Below are positions 60,555 through 64,000 of a DNA stretch of 64,000 bases, piece by piece. Under the pieces are notes generated by a model. The model saw nothing but the letters and a program-made list of their open reading frames with translations, was not told where the DNA came from and did not search any database. Within the stretch, counting starts at the first letter, position 1; each line of letters opens with the position of its first letter. The translations under genes were made by a program, and so were the position numbers. The stretch lies in the NCBI RefSeq assembly GCF_016464705.1, contig NZ_JAEHOB010000001.1, positions 530,721-594,720 of the forward strand. The letters are read 5' to 3'. This DNA comes from Qaidamihabitans albus. Lineage in GTDB: Bacteria; Actinomycetota; Actinomycetes; Mycobacteriales; Pseudonocardiaceae.

Positions 60555-61900
60555 TGCGCGAGGACGAGTCCACGGCCGCTGTGTCCGACTCGGGTGGCGA
60601 CCGTGGCGAGCCACTGCTGTCCGTGCGCGATCTGAAGACCCACTTCGTCAAGGGCGGCAAGCTGTTCGGGCGCGGCGGCGAGACCGTGGTCAAGGCCGTC
60701 GACGGCGTCAGCTTCGACGTGCGGGCCGGCGAGGTGTTCGGACTCGTCGGGGAGAGCGGCTCCGGCAAGAGCACGTTGGGACGGTCGATCCTCAAGCTCG
60801 TGCAACCGACCTCGGGCGAGGTGCGCTACCGCGGGCGCGACCTCATGCCGTTGCGCGAACGGGAGATGCGCCCGTTGCGCCGCGAGCTCGGTCTGATCTT
60901 CCAGGACCCGAACGCCTCGCTGAACCCGGCGATGACGATCGGGCAGGGGGTCGGGCATCCGCTGCACATCCACGAGATGGTCAGCTCGCGCGCCGAAGCG
61001 CGCAGGCGAGTGATCGACATGCTCGAGCGGGTGGGCCTGCACCCGGCGGAGAGCTTCCTCGACCGCTACCCGGAGGATCTCTCCGGCGGGCAGAAGCAGC
61101 GGCTGGTGATCGCGCGCACGCTGATCACCGAGCCGAAGTTCGTCGTGGCCGACGAGCCGGTTGCCGCGCTCGACATGAGTGTGCGGGCACGGGTGCTCGA
61201 GTTGATGCTGGAGCTGAAACGGGACCTCGACCTCACCTACGTGTTCATCACGCACGATCTGGCGACGGCCCGGTTCCTGTGTGACCGCATCGGCATCCTC
61301 TACCTCGGCGAGTTCGTCGAGCAGGGACCGTCGGACCTGCTGTTCGACGATCCGCAGCATCCGTACACTCGCTCGCTGCTCTCGGCGATCCCGCTGCCCG
61401 ATACGCGCAGGCGGGACCGGGTCAAGACGCTGCCGCGCGGCGAGATCCCGGACGCCGCCAGCCCGCCGGCGGGATGCCGGTTCCATCCGCGCTGCCCGGA
61501 GGCGTTCGAGGTCTGCGGTTGGGAGGGCCACGACCTCATCGACGCGATCGAGGAGCGCTGGACCAAGGTGGACCGGGAGACGGCGGATCGGGAGTTGGGC
61601 CTGCTCGGCAAGCTCAGCGACGCCGAGGTGGCGAGGACGTTCGTGCGGTTTCGGTCGAGCGAACCCGACGAGATCGCCGAGTGGCTGCGTTCGGTCGGTC
61701 CGGAACTGCCCGCGAACGTGTTCTCGGCGGTCATCGGGGTGGAGGTGGAACAGCGCGGCGTGATGGTCCGGTTCGGGCCGGGTCCGGAGCCAGGCGTACA
61801 GCAGGTCGCAGGCCGGGACGTGGCCTGCCACCTGCACGGTGTCGTGGTGCGCCCGGACGGGGTGCACGTCGGCGATCCGGCGGAGGTCCGGGCCGGGTAG
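60554..61900 (+). CDS. oppF: Oligopeptide ABC transporter ATPase (OppF)
   Basis: A 448-residue ATPase. Walker A is G-E-S-G-S-G-K-S-T near 66, F-Q-D-P-N-A-S-L-N-P is the Q-loop, L-S-G-G-Q-K-Q-R the signature, F-V-V-A-D-E-P-V-A-A-L-D Walker B, and H-P-Y-T-R-S-L-L near 275 with C-R-F-H-P-R-C the oligopeptide tail. After about 330 it has an extra 115-residue C-terminal part with no known motif. The last 170 bases are overlapped on the other strand by the EamA gene. Confidence 0.9.
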   Translation: MREDESTAAVSDSGGDRGEPLLSVRDLKTHFVKGGKLFGRGGETVVKAVDGVSFDVRAGEVFGLVGESGSGKSTLGRSILKLVQPTSGEVRYRGRDLMPLREREMRPLRRELGLIFQDPNASLNPAMTIGQGVGHPLHIHEMVSSRAEARRRVIDMLERVGLHPAESFLDRYPEDLSGGQKQRLVIARTLITEPKFVVADEPVAALDMSVRARVLELMLELKRDLDLTYVFITHDLATARFLCDRIGILYLGEFVEQGPSDLLFDDPQHPYTRSLLSAIPLPDTRRRDRVKTLPRGEIPDAASPPAGCRFHPRCPEAFEVCGWEGHDLIDAIEERWTKVDRETADRELGLLGKLSDAEVARTFVRFRSSEPDEIAEWLRSVGPELPANVFSAVIGVEVEQRGVMVRFGPGPEPGVQQVAGRDVACHLHGVVVRPDGVHVGDPAEVRAG

Positions 61901-62798
61901 CTGCGACCCGGCGCTGCCACGAGCCGAGCAGCACGCCCGCGACCACCACGACACTCGCGCCGATCTCGACGGCGGTCGGCCGCTCGTCGAGCACGAGGAA
62001 CGCCAGCGACATGCCCACCACCGGCACCAGCAGCGAGAACGGGGCGACCACACCGGCCGGGTTGCGCCGCATCAGCGTCGTCCAGATGCCCGATCCGGCG
62101 ATGGTGCCGATCAGCACGATGTAGGCCAGCCCCGCCAGTGCGAGCCAGGCGCCCGGCGTACCGAGCGTCGACAGCGCCTGCCACTGCTCGCCGGGGCCCT
62201 CGAAGGCGAGCGACAGCGCGAACATCGGCAGCGGCGGGACCACGGACATCCAGAGTACGAAGTGCAGCGGGTTTTTCTGGCCCGGGTGCGGGTGTCCCGC
62301 AGGACTCAGGGCCTTTCGGGAGCAGAGGTTGCCTGCCGCCCAGCTCAACGCACCGAGCACGGTCAGCACCACCGGCAGCAGGGCGGCGTACTCGGCGCGC
62401 TGCCACGCGATGGCGCACATACCGGCCACCGCCAGGCTGATCCCGGCGAGCTGGCGGCCCGACGGCCGCTCGCGCAGGAACACCGCGCCGAGCAGCACGG
62501 TGAACGGTGCCGAGGCCTGCAGCACCAGCGACGCGAGCCCGGTCGGCATACCGGCGTCCATGCCGACGAACAGGAACGCGAACTGCAGTGTGCCGAAGCC
62601 GAGCCCGTACCCGATCAGCCAGCGCACCTTCACCTTCGGCCACGGCACGAACAACACCGCCGGGATCGCGATCACGAGGAAGCGCAGGGCGCCGGCGAAC
62701 AGGGGCGGGAAGTGCGTGAGCGTTGCGTGGATGGCGAGGAAGTTGCAGCCCCACAGCACGGCGGTGAGCGTGGCGAGCAGGCGATCGCGAGGAGGCAT
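61731..62798 (-). CDS. EamA-family (drug/metabolite) transporter
   Basis: A 355-residue membrane protein with ten hydrophobic segments in two five-helix EamA repeats (L-W-G-C-N-F-L-A-I near 14 and A-L-S-W-A-A-G-N-L near 150). Family members export amino acids or other metabolites. The transporter proper ends near residue 300 (G-V-L-L-G-S-W-Q-R-R). The last 50 residues are Arg/Pro-rich and read antisense to oppF, so they look like an accidental extension. A GTG nine bases earlier is an alternative start. It diverges from a LysR regulator. Confidence 0.83.
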   Translation of the reverse strand: MPPRDRLLATLTAVLWGCNFLAIHATLTHFPPLFAGALRFLVIAIPAVLFVPWPKVKVRWLIGYGLGFGTLQFAFLFVGMDAGMPTGLASLVLQASAPFTVLLGAVFLRERPSGRQLAGISLAVAGMCAIAWQRAEYAALLPVVLTVLGALSWAAGNLCSRKALSPAGHPHPGQKNPLHFVLWMSVVPPLPMFALSLAFEGPGEQWQALSTLGTPGAWLALAGLAYIVLIGTIAGSGIWTTLMRRNPAGVVAPFSLLVPVVGMSLAFLVLDERPTAVEIGASVVVVAGVLLGSWQRRVAATRPGPPPDRRRAPRPGAPRHRAGGRPRPGLRPAVRLAPDPARTGPSRRAVPPPPR

Positions 62799-62823
62799 GT
62801 GCCCCACTCTGCGCCGGGATATC

Positions 62824-62872
62824 GTGAAGCACCAGCGAGATTATTTTCAGCGATGTTGTAGATGTGCTTCAC
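62824..62872. promoter_or_regulatory. Spaced inverted repeat between eamA and lysR
   Basis: GTGAAGCAC and GTGCTTCAC are perfect nine-base inverted copies with centres 40 bp (about four helical turns) apart, enclosing an A/T-rich stretch. This fits LysR-type recognition and activation sites controlling both divergent genes. Confidence 0.7.
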
Positions 62873-62879
62873 TGTCGCC

Positions 62880-63797
62880 GTGGACATCGGCAGGCTCCGG
62901 ACGCTGCGCGAGTTCGCCGATCGCGGGAGTGTCACCGCGGCGGCGAAGGCGCTGCACTGCACGACTTCGGCGGTCTCGCAGCAGCTGCGGGCACTGCAGG
63001 CGGAGGTCGGTCTCCCGCTGACCGAGCCGGCCGGGCGCGGGCTGCGGCTCACCGACGCCGGGCGTGCGCTGGTGGCCAGGGCCGACGACGTGCTGGCGGC
63101 GATCGATCGCGCCGAGGCCGAGCTCGACAGTTACCGCAGTGCACCGCGCGGCCGGGTGCGGCTGGCGGTCTTCCCTTCCGCCGCGCTGATGCTGCTGCCG
63201 GGGCTGCTGCACCGCTTCGCGGCGCATGAGGGGCTGGATGTCGAGGTGCGGGATGTCGACATGACGCCACCGGAGGTGCCCGGCCTGATGGCCGACTTCG
63301 ACGTCGTGGTGACGCATCGCGACGAGCACGCGCCGCCGTTCGACTCCGGCCGGCTGGAGGTGGTGCACCTGCTCCGGGAGCCACTCGACGTCGCGTTGCC
63401 ACCCGGGCATCCGCTGGGTGAGCGCGAACGGGTGGAGCTGGCCGACCTGGCCGCGGAACGGTGGATCGGCGTCGACGTCGGCTTTCCGGTCGACGACGTG
63501 CTGATCTCGCTGGCCGTGCGGACCGGAGTGCGCCCGCAGGTCGTGCACCGGATCAACGACTTCCGGATCACCGAGTCGCTCGTCGCGGCCGGGCACGGGA
63601 TCGCACTGCTGCCCCGGTACACAATGGACACCGTTGGCGAGCGGCGGCTGCTGCGCAGGCCGCTGGCCGGCATCCGTGCCGCGCGGCACATCGAGGCGGT
63701 GCTGCGCCTCGGCGCAGCGGCCCGCCCGGCCGTGGCGGCGGTGCTCGGCGCGCTGCGAGCCGAGGCCGCCGAGGTCGGCCGGGAAACCATGCCGTGA
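62880..63797 (+). CDS. LysR-family transcriptional regulator
   Basis: A 305-residue regulator. The N-terminal winged helix reads L-R-T-L-R-E-F-A-D-R-G-S-V-T-A-A-A-K-A-L-H-C-T-T-S-A-V-S-Q-Q-L, followed by the effector domain (R-L-A-V-F-P-S-A-A-L near 88, G-H-G-I-A-L-L-P near 238). GTG 62880 puts the first helix where it belongs; an ATG six codons earlier lies within the inverted repeat. It likely controls the divergent EamA exporter, as ArgP/LysE-type pairs do. Confidence 0.87.
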   Translation: MDIGRLRTLREFADRGSVTAAAKALHCTTSAVSQQLRALQAEVGLPLTEPAGRGLRLTDAGRALVARADDVLAAIDRAEAELDSYRSAPRGRVRLAVFPSAALMLLPGLLHRFAAHEGLDVEVRDVDMTPPEVPGLMADFDVVVTHRDEHAPPFDSGRLEVVHLLREPLDVALPPGHPLGERERVELADLAAERWIGVDVGFPVDDVLISLAVRTGVRPQVVHRINDFRITESLVAAGHGIALLPRYTMDTVGERRLLRRPLAGIRAARHIEAVLRLGAAARPAVAAVLGALRAEAAEVGRETMP

Positions 63798-63827
63798 ACT
63801 GGCAGGGTTGGCCGCCATCGTGGTGGT

Positions 63828-64000
63828 ATGAACGAGAACCTGAAGGGCAAGGTCGCGCTGGTGGCGGGCGGCACGCGGGGTGCGAGCCGGGCGATCGCCG
63901 TCGAGCTGGGCCGGTGTGGCGCGACCGTTTACGTCACGGGCCGCACCACGGCCACCCAGCGCTCCGAAGTGGATCGTCCGGAGACGATCGAGGGCACCGC
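63828..64000 (+). CDS. SDR-family oxidoreductase, N-terminal fragment
   Basis: The first 57 codons of a short-chain dehydrogenase, cut by the window edge. The cofactor loop reads A-L-V-A-G-G-T-R-G-A-S-R-A near residue 9, then T-V-Y-V-T-G-R-T-T near 36, suggesting NADP preference through the Arg. The active site lies outside the window. Confidence 0.8.
   Translation, partial: MNENLKGKVALVAGGTRGASRAIAVELGRCGATVYVTGRTTATQRSEVDRPETIEGT

Overview
The window is about 70% GC DNA with dense genes, many GTG/TTG starts and frequent 4-bp (ATGA/GTGA/TTGA) gene overlaps. It carries family markers of mycolate-related actinomycetes: an iniB/iniA/iniC set, LGFP repeats, an XRE-DUF5753/DUF397 pair, DUF6292 and CU044_5270-type proteins, and ffs upstream of dnaX. 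The best fit is a Pseudonocardiaceae chromosome (Amycolatopsis-like). No phage, plasmid or CRISPR region is seen.

Left part (0-24 kb). The tail of an LGFP cell-wall protein is followed by a leftward catabolic operon (asparaginase, PgdA/PuuE/imidase-type amidohydrolase, MFS importer, two SDRs, an unknown protein). A LacI regulator diverges from it, with two tandem LacI boxes between. Next is an extended ini locus: a LuxR/LAL regulator (IniR-like) and a truncated Hsp70 diverge from iniB-iniA-iniC, with a hairpin after iniB. An epoxide hydrolase and a secreted nuclease/phosphatase follow. A lone AAA+/DUF4143 gene lies between two identical 50-bp copies of a dispersed palindrome. Then comes a four-gene operon of two tiny helical proteins, a soluble FtsK/EccC-like ATPase and a coiled-coil protein.

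Middle (24-37 kb). This part holds YnfA and PAP2 membrane proteins, tRNA-Ser(GGA), and a translationally coupled flavohemoglobin / DivIVA-like / truncated haemoglobin operon in which all three genes carry one indel each. It also holds small hypotheticals, a beta-lactamase-like hydrolase, an ECF sigma factor with a membrane partner, an iron-siderophore binding lipoprotein behind an IdeR-type iron box, a SIS isomerase and a GAF histidine kinase/NarL regulator pair.

Right part (37-64 kb). A complete branched-chain-type ABC importer (livF-G-H-M-K) runs into a MetE-like methyltransferase. Then come a KtrAB potassium system, IclR and PobA (4-hydroxybenzoate hydroxylase), 6-phosphogluconate dehydrogenase, and the XRE/DUF397 pair. 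The conserved ffs-dnaX-(amidase)-ybaB-recR block follows, then an oligopeptide ABC importer with a fused permease-ATPase subunit, an EamA exporter divergent from a LysR regulator, and the start of an SDR gene.

A recurring 45-46-bp palindrome (CTCGTGAGT...ACTCACGAG) sits at most convergent gene ends and probably acts as a two-way terminator. In several cases it also supplies the stop codons.
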